This document shows, piece by piece, positions 24,584-32,475 of a DNA stretch of 36,593 nucleotides. A program made the translations under genes and the position numbers. The notes under the pieces were generated by a model. The model had not been told where the DNA came from, searched no databases, and saw only the letters and a list, made by a program, of their open reading frames with translations. This stretch comes from Synergistaceae bacterium (GTDB lineage: Bacteria > Synergistota > Synergistia > Synergistales > Aminobacteriaceae): assembly GCA_031276855.1 (NCBI GenBank), contig JAISMH010000040.1, positions 1-36,593 on the forward strand, in the 5' to 3' direction. Position 1 is the stretch's first letter; every line of letters starts with the position of its first letter.

Positions 24584-26247
24584 TGGCGGGCATGACGCAG
24601 GGTCTGGCGGAGGGTCTGACGGAGGAAGTTCCGGCGAAGAAAGCGGCGAAAGGCAAAGGGCGGAGCAGGAAGCTCCTGAACGTCCTTTTCGTCCTGATCG
24701 TCGTGCCCGTCGTCCTGCTTCTGGCGCGGTCTCTCTCGATCGCGGCGACGCAGCAGCGGGTGGTGCTGGAAATATCGGGGCGCTACGTCCGCCAGCTGGC
24801 GCGGTACGGGGCCGAGCGGTTCGACCGGCGGAGCTTCGCCGAGGGACGCGGCGAGCGCGTGCGGGACTTCCTGACGTTGCGGGGGGATCGCGGCTACGAG
24901 AGGGCTCTGCGGCGCGGGGAGAGAGATTCAGGTAAGAAAGATTCAGGTGAGAAAGATTCAGGTAAGAAAGACTCCGAGGAGCGGGAGCGGGAAAACCGGA
25001 GCGACGGCAAGTTCATTCCCGGAATGCTGGCCTATGTGCGGGAGGACGGGACGTTCATCGCGGGCTCGGACGGCGCGGAAATCCTTCCAGAACTTTGGCG
25101 GCACGGGGAGCTTCGGACGCTGATCGTGGATTCCATGACGCTGGGAAACGGCCGGGAGGTGGCCTACAGCCTGTGCGCCTGGCCCACGGAGGACCCCGGC
25201 GTCGCGGCGGTGGCGGCCGTGACGATGTTCACGTGGACAGGCGGGAACGGCTTCATCATCCGGCGCTTCGTCAACGAGACCATGTGGGTGGCCTTTTTCT
25301 GCCTGGGCGTGCTGTTTTTGCTGCGCAGAACGCTGATCCGCCCCCTGCGCGTCCTGTCCTCCGGGCTGAGGACGTTCCGCTGGGGGCAGGAGGTTCCCGA
25401 AATCGACGCGAAAACCGTCGGGGGAACCTTTTTCGGGCTGGAGGTCGGGGAAATAGCCTCTTTGCGGGAGGCCATCGCGGAGCTGGCGGTGAAGGCCGCC
25501 GAGAAGACGGAACTGGAAAAACGCTATGTCGGAGACATCGTGAAAGCGCAGGAGGAGGAGCGCAACCGGCTGGCGCGGGAGATTCACGACGGGCCCATTC
25601 AGGTCGTGGCGGCCCTGATACAGCGCGTTCAAATGGCCTCCCTGGCGCTCGACGCCGGCGCCGGAAGCGGAGTCAACGGGGCCGGGGCCGATGAGAGCGC
25701 CGAGGCCGGCAGGGCGGAAGCCCGCGCCCAGCTCGCCGTGGCGGAGGAAACCGCGCGAAGCGCCGTCGAGGACCTGCGCGAGGTCTGCGACTCCCTTGTC
25801 CCGCCCTGGGTTTCGCTGGGGCTCGCCCGCTGCATGGAGGAGGCGGGGGCCCGCCTCGCGCGGCAGCACGGCGTCACGGTCGAAGTCGACGTCGATCTGG
25901 AGGGCGAACTGCCCCAGGAAAAGACTCTGGCGCTCTTCCGCATCTTTCAGGAAGGGGTTTCCAACGCCGTCCGGCACGGGCGGGCGGGCGTCATTAAGCT
26001 GTCCGTCACCCAGGATGCGGACGCCGTCGCGTTTGTCCTGCGTGACAACGGTTCCGGGTTCGAGCCCGGAACGCCGGACGCGGAGGCCCTTTTCGCCTCC
26101 GGGCGGCGCGGCCTGGCCGGAATGCGCCGGCGCGTGGACAGCCTCGGCGGCGCGCTCGCGATCATCTCGTCCCCCGGCGCGGGAACGTCCGTGGAAGTGC
26201 GGTTCGCCGTCTCCGGGGTGAACGGCGCCGCGATGGCGGCGGAGTAA
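24583..26247 (+). CDS. Sensor histidine kinase, NarX/DegS (HisKA_3) type
   Basis: This 554-residue kinase has a first membrane helix at about 31-52 (LLNVLFVLIVVPVVLLLA) and an extracytoplasmic sensor region up to about 225. A second helix (MWVAFFCLGVLFLLRR) leads into a HAMP-like linker. The dimerisation box RLAREIHDGPIQVVAALIQR carries the phosphorylated His335. The ATPase domain has NAVRHGRAG (N box), DNGSGFEPG and GRRGLAGMRRRV. The start ATG 24583 overlaps the regulator stop. The sensor region contains a 15-bp tandem repeat encoding KKDSG-type units. It should phosphorylate the regulator encoded just upstream. Confidence 0.94.
   Translation: MAGMTQGLAEGLTEEVPAKKAAKGKGRSRKLLNVLFVLIVVPVVLLLARSLSIAATQQRVVLEISGRYVRQLARYGAERFDRRSFAEGRGERVRDFLTLRGDRGYERALRRGERDSGKKDSGEKDSGKKDSEERERENRSDGKFIPGMLAYVREDGTFIAGSDGAEILPELWRHGELRTLIVDSMTLGNGREVAYSLCAWPTEDPGVAAVAAVTMFTWTGGNGFIIRRFVNETMWVAFFCLGVLFLLRRTLIRPLRVLSSGLRTFRWGQEVPEIDAKTVGGTFFGLEVGEIASLREAIAELAVKAAEKTELEKRYVGDIVKAQEEERNRLAREIHDGPIQVVAALIQRVQMASLALDAGAGSGVNGAGADESAEAGRAEARAQLAVAEETARSAVEDLREVCDSLVPPWVSLGLARCMEEAGARLARQHGVTVEVDVDLEGELPQEKTLALFRIFQEGVSNAVRHGRAGVIKLSVTQDADAVAFVLRDNGSGFEPGTPDAEALFASGRRGLAGMRRRVDSLGGALAIISSPGAGTSVEVRFAVSGVNGAAMAAE
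24924..24968 (+). repeat. 15-bp tandem repeat inside the sensor kinase gene
   Basis: Three copies of AGATTCAGGT(A/G)AGAA encode a DSGKK/DSGEK charged linker in the sensor domain, with a decayed fourth copy after it. The unit is a multiple of three, so copy-number changes would keep the frame. Confidence 0.8.
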
Positions 26248-26304
26248 GACCTGTCTTGTCTTTCTCCCGGCGCGCGTTCGGCAGCCAATCGTTCGGGCCC
26301 GGGC

Positions 26305-27510
26305 TCACCAGTCCGCCTGAAGAACGCCCTCTTTTCTCAGCGATTGTATTTCCTGCGCGGAGAGGCCCAGAAATTCCGAAAGAACGCTCTCCGTATGGGC
26401 TCCCAGGAGGGGCGACGCGGTCTCCACGGCGCAGGGCGTCTCGGACATCTTGATGGGGCAGCCCGGAATCTTCTGTCTGCCGGCTTTGGGGTGGTCGACC
26501 TCCAGAATCATCTCGCGGGCGGCCACCTGAGGGTCCTGCAGAACCTGCGACACTTTGTTGATGGGGCCGCAGGGCACGCCGACCTCTCTCAGCCTGTCGA
26601 TCCACGAGGTGGTCGAGTCTTTTTCCATCGCGGCGGCCAGAAGGGGCTCCAAATCGTCCCGGTTTGCCGTGCGCAGGGCATTGGTTCTGAAGCGTTCGTC
26701 GGCGAGCAGTTTTTTCTCCCCGATTTGTCCGCAGAATTTTTCCCACAGCGAGTCGTTGCCGACGGCGATATTGACGAAGCCGTCCCGCGTTTTGAACGTG
26801 GCGAAGGGCGTTATGGAGGAATGCCTGTTCCCGATGGGTTTGGGGTCTGTGCCGGTCGTCAGGCAGCGGGAGATCGCGTTCTCCAGGATGGCAACCTGAC
26901 AGTCCAGCATCGCCACGTCCACCATCTGCCCCTTGCCCGTCTCGTGCCGGGCCTCCAGGGCTCCCAGAATCCCCACGGCGCAGAAAACCCCCGCGAAGAT
27001 ATCGCCGATGGAACTGCCGGACTTCTGCGGCCTGTCCTCGGAATCCCCCGTGATGCTCATGACGCCGCCCATTCCCTGCACGATGAGGTCGTAGGCCGGG
27101 AACTGCGAATAAGGGCCCGTATAGCCGAATCCGCTGGAAGAGGCGTAGACGAGGCGCGGATTTATTTTTTTGAGTTCTTCGTAGCCGATGCCCAGCTTAT
27201 CCATGACGCCGGGCCGGAAGTTTTCGACGACGACATCGAAGGAGGGGATCATTTTCCGGATCAGTTCGACGGCCCGCGGCTTTTTCAAATTCAGCGTCAT
27301 GCTTTTTTTGTTGCGGTTGATGCTCATGAAGTAGGCGCTCTCCCCCTCGACGAAGGGCCCGAAGGCGCGGGAGTCGTCGCCGCCCTGGGGATGTTCCACC
27401 TTGATGACCTCCGCGCCCATGTCGGCCAGGAGCATCGTGCAGAACGGGCCGGCCAGAACCCGCGTAAAATCAAGAACGCGTATTTTTTCGAGAGCTTTTT
27501 TCACAGCCAT
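26305..27510 (-). CDS. CaiB/BaiF family CoA-transferase (class III)
   Basis: This 401-residue family III CoA-transferase moves CoA between carboxylic acids, as formyl-CoA:oxalate CoA-transferase does. RVLDFTRVLAGPFCTMLLAD and MGAEVIKVEHPQGGDDSR are the N-terminal signature. NRNKKSMTLNLK and FDVVVENFRPGVMDKLG are typical, and the catalytic aspartate is likely in GKGQMVDVAMLDCQ. ATG 27510 was chosen because AGGAGG lies 7 nt upstream; the frame to 27549 runs into the MITE-like element. It converges on the sensor kinase gene. The substrate cannot be named. The MITE copy just upstream may affect its transcription. Confidence 0.92.
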   Translation of the reverse strand: MAVKKALEKIRVLDFTRVLAGPFCTMLLADMGAEVIKVEHPQGGDDSRAFGPFVEGESAYFMSINRNKKSMTLNLKKPRAVELIRKMIPSFDVVVENFRPGVMDKLGIGYEELKKINPRLVYASSSGFGYTGPYSQFPAYDLIVQGMGGVMSITGDSEDRPQKSGSSIGDIFAGVFCAVGILGALEARHETGKGQMVDVAMLDCQVAILENAISRCLTTGTDPKPIGNRHSSITPFATFKTRDGFVNIAVGNDSLWEKFCGQIGEKKLLADERFRTNALRTANRDDLEPLLAAAMEKDSTTSWIDRLREVGVPCGPINKVSQVLQDPQVAAREMILEVDHPKAGRQKIPGCPIKMSETPCAVETASPLLGAHTESVLSEFLGLSAQEIQSLRKEGVLQADW

Positions 27511-27537
27511 GACGAACCTCCTGACTATTTCTGTCTT

Positions 27538-27738
27538 GTAAACGTTCAAGCTCAGGGGGCGGAGTTCGTTCGCCCCAAAGCGGGCTCACTTAAGCAGACG
27601 ACCAATAAGCGAAGCAAATTGTGTCGGTCGCTTACCCGCGCGACAGTTTGCGCGGAGTATGCCCCCCCGAGACCCCCCCCCCCCCGTGTGATAAACGCCT
27701 GTCTTAACGAACATGGCAGACGAGGTTTGAACGGTTAC
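27538..27738 (+). mobile_element. MITE-like element, left copy (~201 bp)
   Basis: The element begins GTAAACGTTCAAGCTC and ends with the inverted counterpart GAGGTTTGAACGGTTAC, giving imperfect terminal inverted repeats of about 13-16 bp. Possible target duplications are TCTGTCTT just before and TTTGTCTT just after (one mismatch in eight). An inverted, clearly related copy lies at 30597-30791. This copy carries a 13-base poly-C run at 27673-27685. It encodes nothing recognisable and fills the gap between the CoA-transferase and HAD genes. Confidence 0.75.
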
Positions 27739-27866
27739 TTTGTCTTTTCCGTTCCGGTTAAACGGCGCCGAAAAAATCGTCCGAGCCTACGGTCAGCGGT
27801 GTATTATATCATGACGCGCTATAATAAGAACACGATGGGCGGGTATGACAGAAAAATGACGGAAGA

Positions 27867-28505
27867 GTGTATGGAAAAGTGATACAAAGAATGAGAGAAG
27901 CGGACAAATCCTCGAAAAGAATCGCTTTTTTTGACTTCGACGGGACCCTCACGTACCGCGACACGTTCCGGGAGTTCCACGCGGCGCATTTCGGGAGGCG
28001 CCGCCTCGCGAAGGCACTCTTCATGGCGTCGCTCGCGGCGCCCGCCTCTTTGGACTTCAGCCGGGAATCTCTGAAAAAGGCGTTTCTTCGTTCTCTTTGG
28101 GCGGGAACCCCGGCGGAGTCGTACCGGCTGGCCGCCGAAAGCTACGCGCGCGGCCCGTTGGAAAAGAACCTGCGGCCTCTGGCGATGCGGGTCTTCTTGA
28201 GTCACCTCGAGCGCGGCGACGACGTGTGGATCGTGACGGCCTCCATGAGGGACTGGGTCGCGTTCTGGGCGGATCGCTACGGCGTCCCCGTCATCGGAAC
28301 CGAATTCGAGGTCGAAAGCGGGATACTGACCGGACGGTTGGCCACTCCCAACTGCAGGGGCCGCGAGAAGGCCGTCCGCATTCGTCAGGCCGTGGATCTG
28401 AGCGGGTACTCCAAGGTGTTCGCCTACGGAGACAGCCGCGGCGACCGGGAAATGCTCGCCCTGGCGGACGAGCCGGTATACCGCTGGAACCGCGTTTCGG
28501 TTTGA
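27867..28505 (+). CDS. HAD-IB family hydrolase (phosphoserine-phosphatase-like)
   Basis: This HAD-superfamily phosphatase of about 212 residues has motif I FFDFDGTLT (nucleophile Asp23, acid/base Asp25), motif II IVTAS, motif III lysine in GREKAVRI and motif IV YGDSRGDREML. The helical cap and length fit subfamily IB (SerB-like and relatives acting on phospho-metabolites or lipid head groups). The start is uncertain among GTG 27867, GTG 27879 and ATG 27891, because no good ribosome site is seen. A TATAAT at 27820-27825 may be its -10 box. It lies within the segment bracketed by the two MITE-like copies. Confidence 0.88.
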   Translation: MYGKVIQRMREADKSSKRIAFFDFDGTLTYRDTFREFHAAHFGRRRLAKALFMASLAAPASLDFSRESLKKAFLRSLWAGTPAESYRLAAESYARGPLEKNLRPLAMRVFLSHLERGDDVWIVTASMRDWVAFWADRYGVPVIGTEFEVESGILTGRLATPNCRGREKAVRIRQAVDLSGYSKVFAYGDSRGDREMLALADEPVYRWNRVSV

Positions 28506-28535
28506 GATTCGCGTCTGTACGCCGCGCTCAGCTCT

Positions 28536-30302
28536 TCATTTCAGCCGCTCATACCCTCGCTTGATAACCTTTGCCATAAGGACGCGACGTTTGGTCAGGA
28601 AGTCCGCATACTCCATCTGCTCCCATCCATCGGGCAAGGCGTGGTCAGCATAAATACCATCTTTCTTGTCATCGGGGATTTTCGCAAGCTGTTCTTTCAT
28701 GTACTCGGCAGGGCTTGTGTCGAGTATCTCTATGTTGTCGCTCCATTCAATAAAAGCGTAGTTCGCGTTTTGGTTACGGTCGCGGTCGTCGGTGATGCCG
28801 ATTCTGGCGAGGTACGCTTTGGGGAACAAATGGTGGCGTTCCAGAGCGGATTTGGCGCCATCGGCGGTCGGACTGAACAATTCCCTCGTTTGCAGGGTTG
28901 AAAACAGCACATTTGAACCGAGTATATTAAGAGCTGCGCAGTAGCCGAACCACGAGGGGTTTCGAGGCGCCGAGTTCGCCAGATTGCCCGACAAAGTAAT
29001 ATCAAAGAAGTCTCCGGTGAACACGGCGGTGATTTTATTACCAAGCAGCGTAACAAATGTATCGGCTGTTTTCACGCTTCGCAGGTCGGCCAAGTCGGAT
29101 TCCATATCCGTTTCGGGAGAGCCTGTGTAATAGCCTGTGACGGCCGTCATAAAGAACCACTTCGCTATCAGTTTGCGGAGTACGGATTCCTCCATGCCGT
29201 AGTCGAACTTGCCAATCAGGTACATCACATAGGCATAGACCAGAGCGTTCTCCGAGGAGATCAAAGCCTTGGATACAAAGCCCGCTGCCTCCACGCACTT
29301 TATGAAGTTTTTCCAGACTTGGACGTTCAGCACTTTATCAAGCACTGTTTTTAGCTTGCCAAACTGCCGGACACGGAGGTCTTCCGAGTAAATGCCGTTC
29401 TCAAAGTCGCGTCCGCGAAGGAGCATATAAGCGTAGTGAAGCCGTGCCCTATGGAAGCCATAGCTCATCGCCGCACGGACGATATGGGTCGGCGACGGTT
29501 GGAACAGGAAATTGTAAGGTGTTCCTGCCTTGGGGATTTTCGCACTCCGGCAGAACTCTGCGATTTTATGCCTGCCTTCAGGCCAGTAAACCGAGATGAG
29601 AGTCAGGATAAAATCATCCTCACCGAGTTTCTCGCCGCCCGAATTCACGCGTACAAAGATATCGGCGACGCTTTCCTCGTCGGCATTTCCGTTAATTTCA
29701 AGCGTCGGTACGCTGAAACTGCCAAGCGAAAGCAAGTCCATTATGTTCTGTTGGATGGACTGTCTTTCGTCGTCGGTAAGGGACAAGCCGGCTTTCTCGC
29801 GGCTTTCGGCCATACTCTGGGCTTTTTCTGAGATGTAGGCAAAACTCCTCGGTTCGTTCAGGAAGACCTCGCTGATATCGTAAATCCACTCGGCAGATCG
29901 CTTCTTAGCGTTATCGCCGACCTCAAAGACTCTGGTCAGCGGGTTGAACGAGATAATAATCGGCTTCTCATTGAACTTCTCGTCCACGATTTTCTTGCCG
30001 CGCATGACGGCAAAGAGCGAGGTCAGACGCTGCTGTCCGTCAATGACGAGGCTTTTCGGCGCAGAGAATGCCTTGCCGTCGGTTCCTATCTGCTTGCTCT
30101 TTTCCGTGCCGTCCGCCGAATCCCAAATCATCAGGTAGCCGATGGGATAGCCCTTAAACATGGAATCAAGCAGGTCACGGACTTTCGTGGTTTTCCAGAC
30201 ATAGCCGCGTTGAAGTTCCGGCAGACCGAGTTTGCCGCTTTCGACCTCCATGATGAGGTCTTTCAGTATGCGCGGAACCGGTGTGAACAACATCTTTGCC
30301 AT
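28536..30302 (-). CDS. DUF262 and HNH (DUF1524) domain protein, GmrSD-like restriction type
   Basis: This 588-residue protein starts with a DUF262 domain: GKLGLPELQRGYVWKTTKVR, YPIGYLMIW and the hallmark VIDGQQRLTSL (Asp88-Arg92). DUF262 proteins of the GmrS class hydrolyse nucleotides and work in restriction of modified phage DNA. The C-terminus has an HNH-like nuclease motif, RHHLFPKAYL (His490/His491) with NQNANYAFIEW, matching DUF1524 (GmrD class). Both halves in one chain are known for type IV restriction enzymes. Its GC content is lower than its neighbours, suggesting transfer. A broken DNA methyltransferase start lies directly upstream on the same strand. Confidence 0.87.
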   Translation of the reverse strand: MAKMLFTPVPRILKDLIMEVESGKLGLPELQRGYVWKTTKVRDLLDSMFKGYPIGYLMIWDSADGTEKSKQIGTDGKAFSAPKSLVIDGQQRLTSLFAVMRGKKIVDEKFNEKPIIISFNPLTRVFEVGDNAKKRSAEWIYDISEVFLNEPRSFAYISEKAQSMAESREKAGLSLTDDERQSIQQNIMDLLSLGSFSVPTLEINGNADEESVADIFVRVNSGGEKLGEDDFILTLISVYWPEGRHKIAEFCRSAKIPKAGTPYNFLFQPSPTHIVRAAMSYGFHRARLHYAYMLLRGRDFENGIYSEDLRVRQFGKLKTVLDKVLNVQVWKNFIKCVEAAGFVSKALISSENALVYAYVMYLIGKFDYGMEESVLRKLIAKWFFMTAVTGYYTGSPETDMESDLADLRSVKTADTFVTLLGNKITAVFTGDFFDITLSGNLANSAPRNPSWFGYCAALNILGSNVLFSTLQTRELFSPTADGAKSALERHHLFPKAYLARIGITDDRDRNQNANYAFIEWSDNIEILDTSPAEYMKEQLAKIPDDKKDGIYADHALPDGWEQMEYADFLTKRRVLMAKVIKRGYERLK

Positions 30303-30349
30303 CGCCTTCTCCCCTGCATTTCAGACAGTCGCTCGTGAACGAGGGGCAA

Positions 30350-30464
30350 CAGGATTCTATCAATTCTGCGCCGTCCATATAGGTATACTTACGCTCAAGG
30401 ACGCGATAGGGCGCGTATGATGATTGATCACTTTGTCCTTGCCAATCCATTCCAGCGTCGACAC
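30350..30464 (-). pseudogene. N-terminal remnant of a DNA methyltransferase gene
   Basis: From GTG 30464, with GAGGAG 9 nt upstream, the frame reads VSTLEWIGKDKVINHH. Losing one base near 30409-30413 moves it to PYRVLERKYTYMDGAELIES. Joined, these match the start typical of site-specific adenine methyltransferases of modification systems (LEWIGKxxVxNHHxxVPYRxL). The catalytic DPPY region and the rest of the gene are absent; the DUF262 gene begins instead at 30302. The remaining gap (30303-30867) holds this remnant and the right MITE-like copy. Confidence 0.65.
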
Positions 30465-30596
30465 CCGTGTTTTCTCCTCGCGTTCATTTCGCTTGCTGCT
30501 CAGGCGCATTATATCAAAGGCGGTTGTCGGGAAGATCTGGAGGACGCTTGTGGGCATCGAAATCCTCAACGACCGGAACCGGAACATCAAGAAGCG

Positions 30597-30791
30597 GTAA
30601 CCGTTCAAACCCTGTATACCATGTCCAGTTAAGACAGGCATTTATCACAGGGGGACTCGGGGGGGCATACTCCGCGTAAACTGCCGCGCGGGTAAGCGAC
30701 CGACACAATTAGCTTCGCTCATTGGTCGTCTGCTTAAGTGAAGGAGCGCAGCGACTGAACGAGCTCCGCCCCCCTGAGTTTGAACGTTTAC
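30597..30791 (-). mobile_element. MITE-like element, right copy (~195 bp, inverted)
   Basis: Read on the minus strand, it starts GTAAACGTTCAAACTCAGGG and ends TTTGAACGGTTAC. It matches the copy at 27538-27738 along its length with scattered changes, including the block CACTTAAGCAGACGACCAAT. Its poly-C site is short (TCCCCCT). No convincing target duplication is seen at its ends. It encodes nothing recognisable. Confidence 0.75.
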
Positions 30792-30867
30792 ATGTTTTCG
30801 AGAGGTCGTTCAATGTGCCAATTTATCTCAATAAAATTGCGTCAGTCACTCAATTTGATAATCACAA

Positions 30868-31272
30868 TCAAGGCACCCATACCAACGCGGTGCCTGTCGT
30901 GACCACTTCGTTTTCCTCGTTTCGGCAGACGGTCTCGAGTTCGGCGCGGTTTTTTTCCAAAATGATCTTGGTCACGGTGCATTGTGCCGTAATCGTATTG
31001 CCGATGTAGATCGGTTTCAAAAAACGCAGATCCTGCCCCATATAGATGGTGCCAGGGCCGGGAAGCTTCATGCCTATCACAGCGGAAATCAGGCCCGCGC
31101 TGAGCATCCCGTGAGCGATTCTGTGCTTGAACTTTGTCTTGCCGGCGGATATTTCATCCAAATGGGCAGGATTGAAATCGCCGGTTATTCCGGCAAACAT
31201 GTAAATGTCACTTTCCGAAATCGTTTTACTCGTCGCCGCGGTATCCCCGACTTTCAGCTCATGGATATTCAT
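30868..31272 (-). CDS. MaoC family dehydratase (enoyl-CoA hydratase type)
   Basis: This 134-residue single hot-dog domain carries the R-hydratase signature. FAGITGDFNPAHLDEISA supplies the catalytic Asp and His, and HRIAHGMLSAGL the following helix. Such PhaJ-like enzymes hydrate trans-2-enoyl-CoA to (R)-3-hydroxyacyl-CoA and act as dimers in the cytoplasm. LGPGTIYMGQ-type sequence and LRFLKPIYIGNTITAQCTV are standard for the fold. GGGAAG precedes the ATG. It lies 61 nt downstream of the small CGGCN protein on the same strand, so the two are probably co-transcribed. Confidence 0.93.
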   Translation of the reverse strand: MNIHELKVGDTAATSKTISESDIYMFAGITGDFNPAHLDEISAGKTKFKHRIAHGMLSAGLISAVIGMKLPGPGTIYMGQDLRFLKPIYIGNTITAQCTVTKIILEKNRAELETVCRNEENEVVTTGTALVWVP

Positions 31273-31333
31273 GTTTTCTTCCCTCGCATAATGTATTTGT
31301 GGTAACGTCTCTCGAATTCTTCCGTCAGGCGTC

Positions 31334-31627
31334 CTATGATTTATGCTGCGCGCCCGATCTCAACGCCTTCTCGATGTCCCCGCAGGCCGGAAAGAAATCG
31401 TCCTGCGACGCTGCCGCGAATCTTCCCAGCGACCCCCGAAAATCCTTGTAATTTGCGCATTTGACGGGGCAGCCGCACACCACGAGGGCAAAATCGGGCT
31501 CGTCTCCGCATGTTTCGTTCGCATGTACAAAATCTGCCGACGGAAACATCTCCCGAATGTGCCGCACGAACGCGGTGCGATCATAACTCGCGTTGCAGCC
31601 TCCGCAATATTTTACTCTGACGATCAC
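31334..31627 (-). CDS. Small cysteine-rich CGGCN-motif protein
   Basis: This 97-residue protein begins with VKYCGGCNASYDR and has further cysteines in NETCGDE and VVCGCPVKCANY. The spacing suggests a bound metal or iron-sulfur cluster, but I cannot name the family. GTG is the likely start, with GAGGGTGAAG upstream. It forms a pair with the MaoC hydratase gene, which may mean a part in acyl-CoA or hydroxy-acid metabolism; that link is inference only. No signal peptide or membrane helix is seen. Confidence 0.65.
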   Translation of the reverse strand: MIVRVKYCGGCNASYDRTAFVRHIREMFPSADFVHANETCGDEPDFALVVCGCPVKCANYKDFRGSLGRFAAASQDDFFPACGDIEKALRSGAQHKS

Positions 31628-31687
31628 AACCGCAACTTCACCCTCTCATGTGCATAGTTGAAGATGGAAAATAGAAGATATAGGAAA

Positions 31688-31712
31688 GCTGCTGCGCGGC
31701 TGACGCAGCAGC
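31688..31712 (-). terminator. Probable terminator after the Synerg-CTERM protein gene
   Basis: GCTGCTGCG (31688-31696) pairs perfectly with CGCAGCAGC (31704-31712). On the minus strand it is followed by TTTCC and further pyrimidine-rich sequence. It lies about 60 nt beyond the stop of the gene at 31775. Confidence 0.6.
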
Positions 31713-31774
31713 GTCGGGTTCAGAACTGCCGGAATTTGCCCTTGAACCGCTTTTCGAACTCCTCTTTTTCATTT

Positions 31775-32230
31775 TCAAATCGGCGTGCCCCGGCAATTCT
31801 CGAATGGTTTTTTCTTTTTGAGCGCCGCGGGCAGACCGATCAATGCCAGCAAAGTCAATCCGATTCCGCCTGCGTTGCAGCCGGTACTCTCTGCGGAAAA
31901 AGAGAATGTCTGCAATGCTTCAGGGTCGTCATAGTCGCCAACCCAAACGACTCCGCTGAAATGCGCGCCGCTCGAAAGGCCGCTGAATCTGAGAATCGCT
32001 TCGCCATTCTCGTCAGTGCTGCCGCTGCCTGTGCTTACAACGTTGTAACCGTCATCGAGTTTGAAGCTGAAATCGACAGCAACAGGTATTCCGTCTTCAT
32101 AAACAGCGATGAAGACATCGGCGCCATCTGAGAATTGGTCGACAGCCTCCACGCTTATGCTCAAGTATGCAAACGCCGGAGTGACGCCGAAAACAAACGC
32201 AAAGAGAAGGACTGTACAAAATCGTTTCAT
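31775..32230 (-). CDS. Secreted protein with Synerg-CTERM sorting signal
   Basis: This 151-residue protein has a signal peptide (MKRFCTVLLFAFVFGVTPAFA, cut near residue 21) and a mature domain resembling a small beta-sandwich with VDFSFKLDDGYNVVSTGSG. The C-terminus has STGCNAG (Cys118), a hydrophobic run GIGLTLLALIGLPAAL and KKKK. This is the pattern of the Synerg-CTERM domain of Synergistota, thought to direct surface anchoring. Ten residues (PFENCRGTPI) follow the lysines, where family members normally end, so a local frameshift or extension is possible. A longer upstream frame to 32782 lacks features. It is divergent from cas3. Confidence 0.85.
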   Translation of the reverse strand: MKRFCTVLLFAFVFGVTPAFAYLSISVEAVDQFSDGADVFIAVYEDGIPVAVDFSFKLDDGYNVVSTGSGSTDENGEAILRFSGLSSGAHFSGVVWVGDYDDPEALQTFSFSAESTGCNAGGIGLTLLALIGLPAALKKKKPFENCRGTPI

Positions 32231-32475
32231 ATCACCGAATACCTTCCTCATTTGTGAGAGCTTATTTGTGAGAGCCGCGCAGTCTTCATCTTTCGCCGGT
32301 GACACCCCCTGGCGGCCGCCGGCGCTTTTGCGATATGCTCCGCGCTGCCCGCTCCGATTGTTTGTGACAATGGCAGCGCCTTCGTTTCGTTTCATATTAT
32401 CATAGACCAACCTGTTATGGACCTGCCGCAGATATACGGTAACAGGACAAGCAAAACGAGGAGGAACAATGAGGA
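32231..32475. other. Divergent intergenic region upstream of cas3
   Basis: This region lies between the Synerg-CTERM gene and cas3 and should hold the cas operon promoter. An AT-rich block near 32390-32402 (CATATTATCATAG) could be a -10 region for either strand, but no -35 box is convincing. AGGAGG precedes the cas3 start by about 11 nt. Confidence 0.35.

Noticed and set aside
30514-30708. Small minus-strand open frame within the right MITE-like copy
   Set aside because: It is translated element sequence; the equivalent frame is not conserved in the left copy.
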